Positions 27,335-39,003 of a stretch of DNA of 64,000 nucleotides are shown one piece after another (position 1 is the first letter of the stretch; every line of letters begins with the position of its first letter). The notes beneath the pieces are model-generated. The model was not told the origin of the DNA. It ran no database searches and saw only the letters and a program-made list of their open reading frames with translations. Position numbers and translations under genes: made by a program. This DNA comes from Trichococcus ilyis (GTDB lineage: Bacteria; Bacillota; Bacilli; Lactobacillales; Aerococcaceae), in contig NZ_FNYT01000004.1 in the NCBI RefSeq assembly GCF_900109135.1, positions 94,415 through 158,414 on the forward strand, read 5' to 3'.

Positions 27335-28230
27335 AATCGTTTGATCCGGTTTGCCGTGGAGGGGTGCGTCGAAAACAAGCCGTCACTTTCCGTTTCGCCC
27401 GTCTTCATCCTTTTGAACGGATTGACGATATAGAGCGAAGCACTGGCGGCATTGGCCGCCTCCATCGGTTCGCTTGTCGCAATTTTCCTCAAGGCGGAAA
27501 TCAGCCCGTCCGGATTGCGCGTGAACTCAATCGCACTCGCATCAGCCAAGTATTCCCTGTTCCGCGAGAGCGCCAAGCGGATGATCGTGGCCACAAAAGG
27601 CGACAGGATCAGGATGAACAAGGACAGCACCAACAGGATGATGCCCAGGCCGCCGCTGTTGTCGTTCCTGCGCCGACGCCCGCCGCCACCCCAGAACATC
27701 ATCCGGGTGCTGAACTGGGCCAAAAAGGCGATCAAGCCTGCAATGGCCAAAGCGACCGTGGATAGGCGGATATCATAGTTGCGGATATGCGCGAACTCAT
27801 GCGCCAGGACTCCCGTCAATTCCTCCCGGTTCAGCTTTGCCAACAAGCCCGTCGTCACTGCCACCGAGGCCTTTTCCGGGGAATTCCCGGCCGCAAAAGC
27901 ATTCGGGCTTTCATCCTCGATGATGAAGATTCTCGGAAAAGGCAACCGCGTCACGATCGTCATTTCCTCAACGATATTCCAGAGCATCGGATATTGGGCC
28001 TTGTCGGTTATTTCCTTGGCATTGTTCAGGCCCATGACCACTTGTGTGGATTGCGCCACCATGATGCCGACGTAGGCCAAGCCGATGATCAGCGCGAGCG
28101 CGACACCGGACAAGGCGTTATCCCAGTTCAGGTAACCGATGGCCGCGCCCAAAGCCGCAAACAGAAGGAAAAACAGGAATACGATCCATACGGTGCGCCG
28201 TTTATTCTGCTCAATTTGTTGATGGAGCAA
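27322..28230 (-). CDS. htpX: HtpX-type membrane zinc metalloprotease
   Basis: 302 aa M48 peptidase for quality control of membrane proteins. The zinc motif HEFAH sits in GVLAHEFAHIRNYD with the downstream Glu ligand in NREYLADASAIEFT. About four hydrophobic helices are present, two near the N-terminus and two flanking a glycine/arginine-rich loop. It follows lemA by 36 bp, a conserved lemA-htpX pair. Confidence 0.96.
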   Translation of the reverse strand: MLHQQIEQNKRRTVWIVFLFFLLFAALGAAIGYLNWDNALSGVALALIIGLAYVGIMVAQSTQVVMGLNNAKEITDKAQYPMLWNIVEEMTIVTRLPFPRIFIIEDESPNAFAAGNSPEKASVAVTTGLLAKLNREELTGVLAHEFAHIRNYDIRLSTVALAIAGLIAFLAQFSTRMMFWGGGGRRRRNDNSGGLGIILLVLSLFILILSPFVATIIRLALSRNREYLADASAIEFTRNPDGLISALRKIATSEPMEAANAASASLYIVNPFKRMKTGETESDGLFSTHPSTANRIKRLEAM

Positions 28231-28266
28231 AGGTACTCACCAACTTTCCATCTAAATCATACGCGA

Positions 28267-28824
28267 TCAGAACGACACTTTCGGTACATTTTTTTCTTCT
28301 TCCGGCGTGGCAAGCACGACTTCCGGACGGAAACCATGAATATTCGCCACAATATTGCTCGGGAACGTCCCCAATTTAATGTTGTACTGGGTGACACTGG
28401 AATTATACAGTTGGCGCGCATAGGCAATTTTGTTTTCGGTTGCGGACAGTTCTTCCTGCAGAGCCAGGAAATTCTGGTTCGCTTTCAGATCGGGATACGC
28501 TTCCGCCAAGGCAAAAACGGTCTTCAACTGGCTCGACAGCTGATTGGACAGTTCCATTTTCTTGGCAGGATCCTCGGTGCCCATATCGGAAATCATGTTG
28601 CGCAGATTGATGACTTTGGTCAAAGTTTCCTGCTCATGCTTCGCATAGCCTTTGACCGTTTCAACGATGTTTGGGATCAGATCGTTCCTGCGCTTCAACT
28701 GGACATCGATCTGGCTCCATGCCTCCGTGACCCACAATTTATTTTTCACAAGACTGTTATAAAGGGATATCCAAACTACCCCGACGACAACGGCTAACGC
28801 AATGATGCCAAAAAACCAGTTCAT
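28267..28824 (-). CDS. lemA: LemA family membrane protein
   Basis: 185 aa. One N-terminal transmembrane helix (about 4-22) followed by a long helical LemA domain (WSQIDVQLKRRNDLIPNIVE). Function is not well established; partner of HtpX. ATG at 28822-28824 has AAGGAG upstream; a longer in-frame start has no support. Confidence 0.94.
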   Translation of the reverse strand: MNWFFGIIALAVVVGVVWISLYNSLVKNKLWVTEAWSQIDVQLKRRNDLIPNIVETVKGYAKHEQETLTKVINLRNMISDMGTEDPAKKMELSNQLSSQLKTVFALAEAYPDLKANQNFLALQEELSATENKIAYARQLYNSSVTQYNIKLGTFPSNIVANIHGFRPEVVLATPEEEKNVPKVSF

Positions 28825-29005
28825 TTTATCCACAGCTCCTTTTCTCACGCCACCTCTGCGGCTGACCTAGACAACTTTTCCGTCTACACCTACCATTATA
28901 GAAGACTCCTGCAGTTTTGTAAAAAAATAGACCATCCAGCTCCGCGCCGAAAAATAGCGGCTTTTGTGCTATCATTAGGGAAAGAAAATCAGATGAGGTG
29001 TCGAT

Positions 29006-29785
29006 ATGTATTTCATCCCGCAACAAGCCTTCAAACAACTGCCCATCCTGTTCAAGGCCGATCGGTTGACCAGCGCCATCACCGCTGCCGATTTGCCGCA
29101 GGCCTATCTGGATCTGCTGGCGGAACAGAATGGCGGCTATCTGCTGTGCTCCCGCATCCCCACCCATGAGCCGACCTCCGACGGCATCGATTATGCCGCG
29201 GTCCATGCCATCCTCGGACTGCACGATGGCCCGGAAAACAGCCTCTATGCCGGGCAAACAGTCGCCCATTCGGCGGGGCTACCGGATTATTTTGTGCCTT
29301 TCAGCATCAACGGCAACCAGCTCTTCGCGTTCGACTATTCCAAACTGTCTCCATCCGGTGAACCGAGCATTCGCCATATCGATATCGAGACGGACAACTG
29401 GCAGACTGTCGCCGCCGACTTTAACGAGTTCCTGCGTAGCCTGATTCCGGCGCCGATCGCCATCCCGGAAGAAGTCCGGCTCACGCACACGGAAGGCGCG
29501 CACGCCTTTTGGCTGGCCGACTGCGCAGGCTTGCCTGAGCTGTTCCTGCACTTCGAGGACGACCCGGATAAACAGTGGTATCTCCGATGGATCGCGCATT
29601 TTTCCAACCATCCCGACGCGGACTGCCGAAAAACCGCCTGCGAAGCGCTCGAAACCCAGATCCTCTACTTCCGGAGTGAGCTGCCGGATATCGCCCACGC
29701 TGTGCTGGCGAAATTCCTGGCCGATCCCGATCCTGCGATCCGGGAATTGGCCCTGACGCTGAAAAAAGAACTTACGGACGGCTGA
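29006..29785 (+). CDS. SMI1/KNR4 (SUKH) family protein
   Basis: 259 aa cytosolic protein. Residues 20-145 match the SUKH fold in pattern (DLPQAYLDLLAEQNGGYLL, YFVPFSINGNQLFAFDY). The C-terminal third is helical and HEAT-like (VLAKFLADPDPAIRELALTLKKEL). SUKH proteins often give immunity to polymorphic toxins, but no toxin gene is near, so this may be a housekeeping or orphan member. SD GAGG lies upstream of the ATG. A palindromic array follows the stop. Confidence 0.8.
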   Translation: MYFIPQQAFKQLPILFKADRLTSAITAADLPQAYLDLLAEQNGGYLLCSRIPTHEPTSDGIDYAAVHAILGLHDGPENSLYAGQTVAHSAGLPDYFVPFSINGNQLFAFDYSKLSPSGEPSIRHIDIETDNWQTVAADFNEFLRSLIPAPIAIPEEVRLTHTEGAHAFWLADCAGLPELFLHFEDDPDKQWYLRWIAHFSNHPDADCRKTACEALETQILYFRSELPDIAHAVLAKFLADPDPAIRELALTLKKELTDG

Positions 29786-29822
29786 TGCGCGGATGCGCTC
29801 GGACAGGTGCAATGACAGCGGC

Positions 29823-29987
29823 TGGCGCTCGTCGGAGAAGGGAACGCAAAATCAGCACCAGCTCCGGTGAGGAAACGCTCGCCGGAGCTGGTGCCGCGAA
29901 AGCATCGTCACTTCCGGCGGGGAAACGCTCGCCGGAGCTGGTGCCGCGAAATTAATCGCGACTCCGGCCAGGCCCCCTTCACCGGAC
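29823..29987. repeat. Array of three to four GC-rich palindromes, ~51-bp period (array 2)
   Basis: Full units begin at 29860, 29911 and 29961, with a half unit near 29823. The best unit is AGCTCCGGTGA..CTCGCCGGAGCT (29860-29889). Spacers share GGTGCCGCGAAA. The gap 29786-30183 has no gene. Confidence 0.8.
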
Positions 29988-30103
29988 AAGAGATGTACCC
30001 CGGAGACGAAAGCTCCATACCTACAGCCAAAAGCCAAGGGTTGCCTCTTCATTCAATGAGCCGTCCTCCCTACTTGCTTTTGTATCCTTGCTAAGACCGA
30101 ACA

Positions 30104-30160
30104 CCCGACAGACGCTTGATCTGTCGGGTACCGTCGCCTCAATGCATTCTGTCCCGCTCT
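30104..30160. repeat. Hairpin plus AGAGCGGGACAGAA-type motif downstream of the DUF1801 gene
   Basis: Perfect 9-bp hairpin ACCCGACAG/CTGTCGGGT (30104-30112, 30121-30129). The motif read on minus as AGAGCGGGACAGAATGC (near 30143-30160) matches the arm of the hairpin at 15850-15961. Confidence 0.55.
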
Positions 30161-30183
30161 AATCTTAGTATGTTTTTTATGTT

Positions 30184-31320
30184 TTAACGCCTTTGTTCCT
30201 TCAGCCACTGCTGGTAGAGGTTCTTCGTTTTGTGGCCTTTGCCGAGAATATCCAGCATTTCTGTTTTGCGTTTCTCTCGCGTAGTCGGTTGCTTGGCGCT
30301 GTAGATGTAACGGGCCCAATCGCGCTGATAGCCCGGCGTCAGTTCCGCATAGAGTCTGGCGATATCCGGGTGCCCTGCTTCCATGAATTTTCCAAGCTCC
30401 GGAATGAACTGCTCGTAGTCAGCCGTGTTGCCGCTACTGGCTTTTGTTTGCTTGCCCTTGCCTTTGACGTCATTTTTCATCCCGACGAGCGTAAACGTGT
30501 CATCCAATTTGAGCATCCGCGCAAACTTCAGCGTGCTGTCGCCGACATATCCGCTGCCGGCGTCCACTCCAAGACTCGGAAAAATGGCATCGCGGTGCAC
30601 CGATGTGCCATAGGTCTTGTTCCCTATTTTCGGATAGGCGATGTAAAGGTAGCCTTCCGGATTCAGGCGCTCCGCTTTGATCGTGTCCCGTACGCGCTCG
30701 GCCAGTTCCTCCAACGTCAGCACATAGGCAAAAATCAGATCGTATTTCCCGCCATCCAGCCTTGGATCATAGGCTTCCAGGCCCGTAAAATCATCAGCAA
30801 CCGCACGCTCTTTCCCCAGAACGGCCCGCCTGGCGAACTTTTCCAAACCCAACCGGCGCGTGAGCGATGTTGTAGCCGAAATCGGTTCGCCAGCGGCCTG
30901 TTCCCCATAAAGCCGGGTCGCATAAGCGATGTCTTCCCGGATCATCTCCTTCAGCACCGCTGTGTCGATGTCGGACAATTTATTGACATACACACAACCT
31001 TTTCCGGTTTTGTGCTTGCCGAGTTTTGCGAGCAGTTCCTCACGTTTTTCTTCGGGCAACATCAAGTAGAGCGTCAGTGCCGTTTTGCGCGGCGAAAAAG
31101 CAGCCAGCGGGGCATCGCCTTCATGGCCGCTCGCGTACCGGTAATGGTATTTCCCGAAGCCGATGATGCTCGGCCCCCACATTTTGGCCTCTTCGCCGGA
31201 CTCTTCTGAAAACAACTTCAGCAGCGCATAAGCGTCTTCTTTCTTCTGCGGCTGCTGGATCTTTTCAATGAATTCCTCCACGGAAACTTCCGTGGGTTTG
31301 GTCTTGGGTTCGTATGCCAT
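30184..31320 (-). CDS. DUF1801 domain protein with YdeI-like C-terminal extension
   Basis: 378 aa. Residues about 10-130 form a DUF1801 domain (MWGPSIIGFGKYHYRY, AFSPRKTALTLYLML, GKGCVYVNKLSDID). A middle region (about 150-310; DLIFAYVLTLEEL, GYLYIAYPKIGNKTYG) is a DUF3052-like alpha/beta segment. The C-terminus (about 320-375; LTPGYQRDWARYIYSA then TREKRKTEMLDIL) resembles the YdeI/OmpD-associated tail. Such fusions are unusual. ATG at 31318-31320 has GAGGGG upstream. Function unknown. Confidence 0.75.
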   Translation of the reverse strand: MAYEPKTKPTEVSVEEFIEKIQQPQKKEDAYALLKLFSEESGEEAKMWGPSIIGFGKYHYRYASGHEGDAPLAAFSPRKTALTLYLMLPEEKREELLAKLGKHKTGKGCVYVNKLSDIDTAVLKEMIREDIAYATRLYGEQAAGEPISATTSLTRRLGLEKFARRAVLGKERAVADDFTGLEAYDPRLDGGKYDLIFAYVLTLEELAERVRDTIKAERLNPEGYLYIAYPKIGNKTYGTSVHRDAIFPSLGVDAGSGYVGDSTLKFARMLKLDDTFTLVGMKNDVKGKGKQTKASSGNTADYEQFIPELGKFMEAGHPDIARLYAELTPGYQRDWARYIYSAKQPTTREKRKTEMLDILGKGHKTKNLYQQWLKEQRR

Positions 31321-31421
31321 CTTCGTTCGCTTCCCCTCTCGTCCTTTGCTTGTTACAGCTATCATAACAAACCAACCAGACACCGGCAAAACACAAGCCT
31401 TGGCGGCGGGCCCATTGACCC

Positions 31422-31530
31422 GAGCTCGAGCCGCGGGACCGGAGATACTCCGCTTCTCCGGGGGACGCAAGCTTCACCGGAGTTCACCCCACATTTTTCA
31501 GCCTCAGCTCCGAAGAGCAGCGCTCCCGCT
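31422..31530. repeat. GC-rich palindromes, ~51-bp period (array 3)
   Basis: Clear unit 31455-31483 (CTCCGGGGGA..TTCACCGGAG); the next begins at 31506 (AGCTCCGAAGA) 51 bp on; a decayed one lies near 31422. It sits in the gap between rpmE2 and the DUF1801 gene. Confidence 0.65.
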
Positions 31531-31561
31531 CAATCGGATGCCTTTGAAAGCCGCCGCACAC

Positions 31562-31593
31562 AAAAAAGGGCCTTCCCGAAACCGGGAAAGCCC
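31562..31593 (-). terminator. Terminator of rpmE2
   Basis: GGGCCTTCCCG/CGGGAAAGCCC stem with one mismatch and a 4-nt loop; U6 tract on minus. Confidence 0.85.
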
Positions 31594-31602
31594 TCAAGAA
31601 GA

Positions 31603-31866
31603 TTATTCTTGTTCTTCTTTGTTTTTGAAACCATATTTTTTGTTGAAGCGGTCCACACGGCCATCGGCTTGCGTGAATTTTTGACGTCCAGTATAGAATG
31701 GGTGTGAATCTGAAGAAATTTCTACACGGATCATTGGGTAAGTGTTGCCATCTTCCCATTCAACAGTTTCGCTTGAACCTTTTGTTGAACCTGATAAAAA
31801 TTTGAATCCTGTAGTTGTATCCATGAATACAACTGTTTGGTAATTTGGATGGATTTCTTGTTTCAT
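31603..31866 (-). CDS. rpmE2: 50S ribosomal protein L31 type B
   Basis: 87 aa. [16 protein letters not shown] is the standard N-terminus, and [16 protein letters not shown] the C-terminal block. The zinc-ribbon cysteines of type A L31 are absent, so this is the zinc-independent paralogue. It lies downstream of rho, the position of rpmE in Bacillus. Confidence 0.97.
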   Translation of the reverse strand: MKQEIHPNYQTVVFMDTTTGFKFLSGSTKGSSETVEWEDGNTYPMIRVEISSDSHPFYTGRQKFTQADGRVDRFNKKYGFKNKEEQE

Positions 31867-32005
31867 GTCTCTTTCGCTCCTTTTGCCCTGGATTATTTAC
31901 TAAGCCAGAGTTGTCATTTGTAATAAAAGTCATACCGCATGGTATTCCTTTTTAACGTTAAAATGATACCATGCCTGCAGCAGGAATGCAATGATAATTT
32001 TAAAA

Positions 32006-32048
32006 AAACACGTTTCCCCACACAGGCCGCGGCGGGAAAAACGTGTTT
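32006..32048 (-). terminator. Terminator of the thioredoxin-like gene
   Basis: AAACACGTTTCCC with GGGAAAAACGTGTTT, after the stop. Confidence 0.75.
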
Positions 32049-32051
32049 GCG

Positions 32052-32414
32052 TTATTTGTCGAGAATGGCCGCGATTGCTTCTTCCGAAAGGCTGCTGTCG
32101 GCATTCAGGTTCGTGAATTGACCCGGTCCGTCGATCGTTACGAGCGCAGGCACCGTACGGACGCCCATTTTGTCGCGCAGGCTTTGGATTGCAGGATCGG
32201 TCGGTGTATTCAGGCTATCCAGATAGTGGATCGTCAGGTTCTTTCCTTTGCGGACGCTTTCCAACTTAGGGACAAATTTCCGGCAATACGGACAAACTGC
32301 CTTGCCGATATAAACGATCGCTTTCTCACCGGCAGCCAATTTTGCTTCGAACTGCACGGCGCTGATCTCTGTGAATTCTTTTGTGTCTTCTTCGTAATTT
32401 CCTTTGTTGAACAT
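32052..32414 (-). CDS. Thioredoxin-fold protein (bacteriocin accessory-like, CPYC)
   Basis: 120 aa, no signal peptide. Redox motif CPYC (VCPYCRKFVP, about 42-45) and a cis-Pro segment VRTVPALV. It resembles the small thioredoxin-like proteins of lactic acid bacteria, some of which are annotated as bacteriocin transport accessory proteins (PedC/BrcD). A lactococcin-like gene lies 12 kb away but is not linked. Probably a general cytosolic disulfide reductase. Confidence 0.8.
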   Translation of the reverse strand: MFNKGNYEEDTKEFTEISAVQFEAKLAAGEKAIVYIGKAVCPYCRKFVPKLESVRKGKNLTIHYLDSLNTPTDPAIQSLRDKMGVRTVPALVTIDGPGQFTNLNADSSLSEEAIAAILDK

Positions 32415-32509
32415 ATTCTGAAACCTCCAGTTTCGCGTTTTGATAGTTCCACTATACCGGGAAGCTAAAAAAAACGCTCATCATTTGCTCACATGCCGTC
32501 AGACCGTAG

Positions 32510-33769
32510 TCATTTCATCAAGGCAATCCGCTTCAGCAAAGCTTCATTGTCTTCGGTTGTGTTCATCTGTTTCAGGAAGCTTTCGGTGTATTCCAAAGCA
32601 TCCCCGCGCATATTGCGGCGGACTTTGTAGATGTTCTCGAGCGTTTTCGCATCGAGCAGGAGGTCTTCTCTGCGGGTACCCGATTTTTTGATATCGATGG
32701 CAGGGAAGATGCGGCGTTCTGCCAGTTCACGCGAAAGGACAAGTTCCATGTTCCCTGTTCCCTTGAATTCCTCATAGATGACTTCATCCATCCGGCTGCC
32801 TGTATCGACAAGCGCGGTGGCGATGATCGTCAGGCTGCCGCCGTCTTCGATGTTGCGGGCCGCACCGAAAAAGCGTTTCGGCCGATAAAAGGCAGCCGGA
32901 TCGATCCCGCCGCTCAAAGTCCGGCCGCTTGGCGGGATGACCAAGTTGTAGGCCCGGGCCAGGCGCGTCAGGCTGTCCATCAGAATGACCACATCGCGTT
33001 TGTCTTCGACGAGGCGCATGGCCCTTTCCAGGACAAGTTCCGTCACCCGGACATGGTTGGCCGGTTGCTGGTCGAAAGTCGAGGAGACGACATCGCCCTT
33101 GACACTGCGCTCGATATCCGTCACTTCTTCCGGACGCTCATCGATGAGCAGCATGATCAGTTCAACATCGGGGTGGTTGGTGGTGATGCCGTTCGCAATC
33201 TCTTTCAGCAGGGTCGTTTTTCCGGCTTTCGGAGGCGCCACAATCATCCCGCGCTGCCCGAAACCGATCGGAGCGAACAGATCGATCATGCGAGCGGTTA
33301 CGTTTGTCCGATTACTTTCCAGCTTCAGCTGTTGGTTCGGGTAGATCGGGGTCAATCCCGGGAAATGCGAACGTTCCTTGGCCTGATCGGGCCGTTTTCC
33401 GTTCACGGTGCTGACTTGCATCAGGCCGTAATAACGTTCGGATGCTTTCGGCGGCCTGGCCTTTCCGGCAACTTTGTCCCCATTGCGCAGGTCAAAGCGT
33501 CTGATTTGGGATGTCGATATGTAGATGTCTTCCTGGCTCGGTGAATAGTTGATCGGCCTTAAAAATCCGAATCCCTCTTGGGAAACGATATCCAAAATGC
33601 CCTCAGTCATGAAGAACCCCTGTTTCTCTTCTTGGGCACGGATGACCGCCAAGGATAGTTCCTTTTTGTTCATTTGGCTGTAATAGGGGATCTTCAGTTC
33701 TCTGGCATAGGTGTATATTTCTTTCAGCGTCTTGCTTTCCAACTCATGCAAGGTAAGCATATCTTCCAA
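32510..33769 (-). CDS. rho: Transcription termination factor Rho
   Basis: 419 aa hexameric RNA helicase. An N-terminal Rho_N helix region (1-50), a cold-shock-like RNA-binding domain (about 52-125; [16 protein letters not shown]) and an ATPase with Walker [11 protein letters not shown] and [11 protein letters not shown]. Start reported as TTG (33767-33769) after GGTGGAG; ATG three codons later is an alternative. Position between murA and rpmE2 is the classic Firmicutes order. Confidence 0.96.
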   Translation of the reverse strand: MEDMLTLHELESKTLKEIYTYARELKIPYYSQMNKKELSLAVIRAQEEKQGFFMTEGILDIVSQEGFGFLRPINYSPSQEDIYISTSQIRRFDLRNGDKVAGKARPPKASERYYGLMQVSTVNGKRPDQAKERSHFPGLTPIYPNQQLKLESNRTNVTARMIDLFAPIGFGQRGMIVAPPKAGKTTLLKEIANGITTNHPDVELIMLLIDERPEEVTDIERSVKGDVVSSTFDQQPANHVRVTELVLERAMRLVEDKRDVVILMDSLTRLARAYNLVIPPSGRTLSGGIDPAAFYRPKRFFGAARNIEDGGSLTIIATALVDTGSRMDEVIYEEFKGTGNMELVLSRELAERRIFPAIDIKKSGTRREDLLLDAKTLENIYKVRRNMRGDALEYTESFLKQMNTTEDNEALLKRIALMK

Positions 33770-33900
33770 TCAGCTCCACCTTCCTCTCTTCTCATTCTTA
33801 TGCTGTCGGTTTCCGGCTGCAGCATACAGGAATCAAAACGCCCCCAAAGTCGTTTGCTGCTTTGAAGGCGCCTCGTGATTGTTGTGTTGCGCGAAAAAAT

Positions 33901-35172
33901 TTATTCTTCGCCCTCGATCATTTTGATGTCCGCACCCAAGGCGGTTAATTTTTCGACGATATGGTCATAACCGCGCAGGATATTCTCGATACCGGAAATA
34001 GTGGTCGTGCCTTCCGCCATCAAACCGGCAATGACCAGGCAGGCGCCGGCGCGCAGATCGCTGGCCGTTACTTCCGCACCGGTCAATTTGTTGGGGCCCT
34101 GCATGAAGATCATATCACTTTCCACCTTGGCCTTCGCCCCCATCCTGCGCAGTTCCGGGATATGGTTGACGCGTTTCGGATAGATGGTATCGATGATGGT
34201 TCCATCCCCGCTCGCTTTCAGCATCAGCGGCGTCAGCGGTTGCTGCAGATCCGTTGCAAAACCAGGGTAAGGCAGCGTTTTGATGTGGACCATCTTCAGG
34301 TTGTCGGACTTCTTGACGAGGATGCTGTCTTCGCCGATCTCCATATCCACGCCCATTTCCTCCATTTTTGCGAGCAGGCTTTCGATATGTTCGACGATTA
34401 CATTCTTGACCAGCACCCGTTCTCCCATCGCAGCGGCAGCGGCCAGATAAGTGCCCGCTTCGATGCGGTCAGGTATTACGGTGTGTCTGCAGCCGTGCAG
34501 GCTTTCCACGCCTTCGATGCGGATGATGTCGGTACCGGCGCCGCGGATTTTCGCGCCCATGTTATTCAACAAGATGCAGACATCGATGATTTCCGGCTCT
34601 TTAGCCACGTTCTCAATGATTGTCCGCCCTTTGGCTTTGACAGCTGCCAATATGATATTGATCGTCGCTCCGATGGAAACCACGTCAAGATAGATCCGTT
34701 CGCCTTTCAGACCCTCTTCCGGCGTAGTCAGATAGATGGCGCCCATTTCATTGCGCACTGTCGCGCCTAACGCCTCGAAGCCTTTGATGTGCTGATCGAT
34801 CGGTCTCGGGCCCAAGAAGCAGCCTCCCGGCAGCCCGATGACGCCTTCGCCAAATTTCGAAAGGATAGCTCCCATGAAATAATACGAAGCGCGTAAGCTT
34901 TTGATTTTTCCGGTGGGCATCGGAATCGAAATCATGTCGGTCGGATCGATCGTGAGGATGCCCTCATCCTCCTCGAATGACACATCGACGTTGAAGTCTT
35001 CAAGAATATCGATCAGCGAGTGCACATCCTGAATGTTGGGGATGCCTTCCAGGATGACTGGGGAGTCCGCCAAAATAGCAGCCGGAATCAGCGCAACAGT
35101 ACTGTTTTTCGCTCCGCTGATTGTGATTTCACCGTTCAGCGGTTTATTCCCCTCTATAACTAATTTTTTCAT
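33901..35172 (-). CDS. murA: UDP-N-acetylglucosamine 1-carboxyvinyltransferase (MurA2/MurZ by position)
   Basis: 423 aa, first committed step of peptidoglycan synthesis. K22 and N23 (GAKNSTVAL) bind substrate; C118 in [13 protein letters not shown] is the fosfomycin-sensitive active-site Cys. Location between fba and rho matches the murZ (murAB) paralogue of Bacillus. Confidence 0.97.
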   Translation of the reverse strand: MKKLVIEGNKPLNGEITISGAKNSTVALIPAAILADSPVILEGIPNIQDVHSLIDILEDFNVDVSFEEDEGILTIDPTDMISIPMPTGKIKSLRASYYFMGAILSKFGEGVIGLPGGCFLGPRPIDQHIKGFEALGATVRNEMGAIYLTTPEEGLKGERIYLDVVSIGATINIILAAVKAKGRTIIENVAKEPEIIDVCILLNNMGAKIRGAGTDIIRIEGVESLHGCRHTVIPDRIEAGTYLAAAAAMGERVLVKNVIVEHIESLLAKMEEMGVDMEIGEDSILVKKSDNLKMVHIKTLPYPGFATDLQQPLTPLMLKASGDGTIIDTIYPKRVNHIPELRRMGAKAKVESDMIFMQGPNKLTGAEVTASDLRAGACLVIAGLMAEGTTTISGIENILRGYDHIVEKLTALGADIKMIEGEE

Positions 35173-35434
35173 AAAAAATCCTCACTTCATGTGTAGTTGC
35201 CGAACGATAAAGCTATAGCCCGGAAATGAATGGATCGCTTGCACCAACTGCCCGGAAAAGGACAACCAGTGCAACGATACCGAAATGCCATTATTTTTAA
35301 GTTTTATCCAATTGATGGGTGATCATCTATAATTCTAACAAAAATACAGGGTGTATTACTAGTTTTTTTATGCAAACGTCTGCTTTAAGGCGCAATGTTG
35401 TCGAAAACGTAGGAATATCCGGAAAAATGAGGGC
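35173..35434. other. Gene-free gap upstream of murA
   Basis: AT-rich, 5' region of murA. No convincing ORF, repeat or structured RNA was seen. Confidence 0.5.
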
Positions 35435-35440
35435 AAAAAA

Positions 35441-35472
35441 AGGAGATCCGGAACATGGGTCCCAGACCTCCT
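35441..35472 (-). terminator. Terminator of fba
   Basis: AGGAGATCCGG with CCAGACCTCCT (mismatched stem), followed on minus by seven U. Confidence 0.65.
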
Positions 35473-35490
35473 CGAAGATCGTTGATGGAA

Positions 35491-36348
35491 TTAAGCTTTG
35501 TTGCTTGAACCGAAAACTTGCATTCTTTCTTTAACGACTGCAACGATCGCTTCTTTACCAGGTCCGATAACTTTACGTGGATCGTAAACGTTAGCGTCTG
35601 AAGCTAATTTTTCTCTTACAGCAGCTGTGAAGACTTGTTGGCATTCAGTGTTCACGTTGATTTTTGAATGTCCGAATTCGATAGCTTTTTTGATTTGGTG
35701 TTCTGGAATTCCTGAACCACCGTGCAGTACTAATGGTTTGTGCGTCAATTCAGAGATTTCTTTCATTTCGTCGAAGCCCAATACAGGTTCGCCGGAGTAA
35801 GGTCCGTGTACGGAACCTAATGCAGCAGCCAATGCATCGATAGCTGTTTCAGTAGTCAAACGCAAGCATTCAGCCGGATCAGCGTACTGGATTCCGCCAG
35901 TGATTCCGTCTTCAGTACCGCCGACAGTTCCGATTTCAGCTTCTACAGAAGCGCCTTTGGAATGTGCGTACTCAACAACCAATTTAGTTTGTGCAATGTT
36001 TTCATCGATAGGGTAGTGTGATTTGTCGATCATTACAGAAGAGTAACCAGCATCGATAGCAGCTTTACAGCTTTCAAAGCTTGTTCCGTGGTCAAGATGC
36101 AAAGCTACAGGAACAGTGATGTCCATTGTTTCCAACAATGCGTTAACCATTGAAGCTACCACTAGGTGTCCACCCATGTATTTAGCTGCGCCTTCAGAAA
36201 CGCCCAAAATAACTGGTGATTTTTCTTCTTGTGCGGCTTGCAGGACAGCTTGTGTCCACTCAAGGTTGTTGATGTTGAATTGTCCTACGGCATACTTTCC
36301 TTCTAACGCTTTGTTTAACATATCTGTCATACTTACTAAACGACTCAT
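35491..36348 (-). CDS. fba: Class II fructose-1,6-bisphosphate aldolase
   Basis: 285 aa glycolytic enzyme. Zinc/substrate motifs: [24 protein letters not shown] and KINVNTE. ATG at 36346-36348 with AAGGAGG upstream; the longer frame adds codons spanning the SD. Codon use is strongly biased, as expected for high expression. Confidence 0.97.
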   Translation of the reverse strand: MSRLVSMTDMLNKALEGKYAVGQFNINNLEWTQAVLQAAQEEKSPVILGVSEGAAKYMGGHLVVASMVNALLETMDITVPVALHLDHGTSFESCKAAIDAGYSSVMIDKSHYPIDENIAQTKLVVEYAHSKGASVEAEIGTVGGTEDGITGGIQYADPAECLRLTTETAIDALAAALGSVHGPYSGEPVLGFDEMKEISELTHKPLVLHGGSGIPEHQIKKAIEFGHSKINVNTECQQVFTAAVREKLASDANVYDPRKVIGPGKEAIVAVVKERMQVFGSSNKA

Positions 36349-36523
36349 TCTTGTTGCCTCCTTGGAATCCATTGGTCTCTTTTGTTTGCAGAAAATTCAC
36401 ATCTTGGAATGTGAACACTTTACAACAATTTCATTTTATCAGAAAATGTATTTTTTTACTACCTTATTAGGAAAATCGCTCAAAATGAAAGCGCAAAACC
36501 GTTCATTTTCTTTTAAAAAACTC

Positions 36524-38167
<1,644 letters not shown>

Positions 38168-38209
38168 TTATGTCCGAAGGTTTCTCAAACGCTGCACTAA
38201 AAAAAATAA

Positions 38210-38239
38210 AGCTCCCTGTTCTTTCCAGAACAGGGAGCT
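38210..38239 (-). terminator. Terminator between rpoE and pyrG
   Basis: Perfect 12-bp stem AGCTCCCTGTTC/GAACAGGGAGCT, 6-nt loop, U-rich tract on minus. A second small hairpin lies at 38262-38283 (CCAAAAAG/CTTTTTGG). In Bacillus a comparable leader attenuates pyrG, so these may be control sites rather than simple ends. Confidence 0.75.
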
Positions 38240-38350
38240 GTTAAAATTCAACGTATGCTATCCAAAAAGAAATGCTTTTTGGGAGCCCAAGGAAGATAAT
38301 ACATCCAATTGCATAGGGTGTCAAGAAAGAATTGGCGACCGGGGGAGTGG

Positions 38351-38959
38351 TTATTCCTCCTCGTCCTCTTCTTCCGCAACGAACTCATCTTCTTCCTCTT
38401 CGAAATCTTCTTCGTCCTCGAACTCTTCTTCATCGATCAGAGTCAAGTCCTCCTCGATACCGCTCGTGATGTCATCATCGTCATCCGTGATGTCCACTGC
38501 GTCGACTTCATCGACTTCATCTTCATCGACATCGATATCTTCATCTTCGTCGACAACATCAATGTCTTCCGGATCGTCATCATTGTAGTCGATCACATCG
38601 TCATCGTCTTCCGATGTGGCGAAGGCATTCAATTTCTTGCGTTTCTTGCGGCGGACTTTCACTTCATCCTCATCGATACTGGAAAGAATCTCTTCATCGA
38701 TTGAATCAATCGGATACCATGAACGCAATCCCCAACGATTTTCTCCTAGAGAAATAAAGCTGCCATCAATGTTCAAGTCAGTGTAGAAACGTGTCATCTT
38801 GCTTTCCAATTCTTCTTCCGACATTTCAAGATAGTCCTGTATCTGAACCAATAATTGGTTGAAGTCCAGTACGTCACCGTTTTCTTCGAAAATTGCGTGT
38901 GCAACTTCTATCATTGACAATTCGTTTTTGTTCGTGCCATCTAATTGCTTCAATTTCAA
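38351..38959 (-). CDS. rpoE: RNA polymerase delta subunit
   Basis: About 202 aa. Ordered N-terminal HARE-HTH domain (about 10-90; ELSMIEVAHAIFEENG) and a very acidic disordered tail rich in D and E (about 110-202), typical of delta. TTG at 38957-38959 is chosen: it lies 10 bp after AAAGGA and gives the family N-terminus MKLKQLDG. A GTG three codons earlier abuts the SD. Confidence 0.95.
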   Translation of the reverse strand: MKLKQLDGTNKNELSMIEVAHAIFEENGDVLDFNQLLVQIQDYLEMSEEELESKMTRFYTDLNIDGSFISLGENRWGLRSWYPIDSIDEEILSSIDEDEVKVRRKKRKKLNAFATSEDDDDVIDYNDDDPEDIDVVDEDEDIDVDEDEVDEVDAVDITDDDDDITSGIEEDLTLIDEEEFEDEEDFEEEEDEFVAEEEDEEE

Positions 38960-39003
38960 TGGTGTCACGTCCTTTCAAAAGTTTACTCTTAATCATACAA
39001 TAC

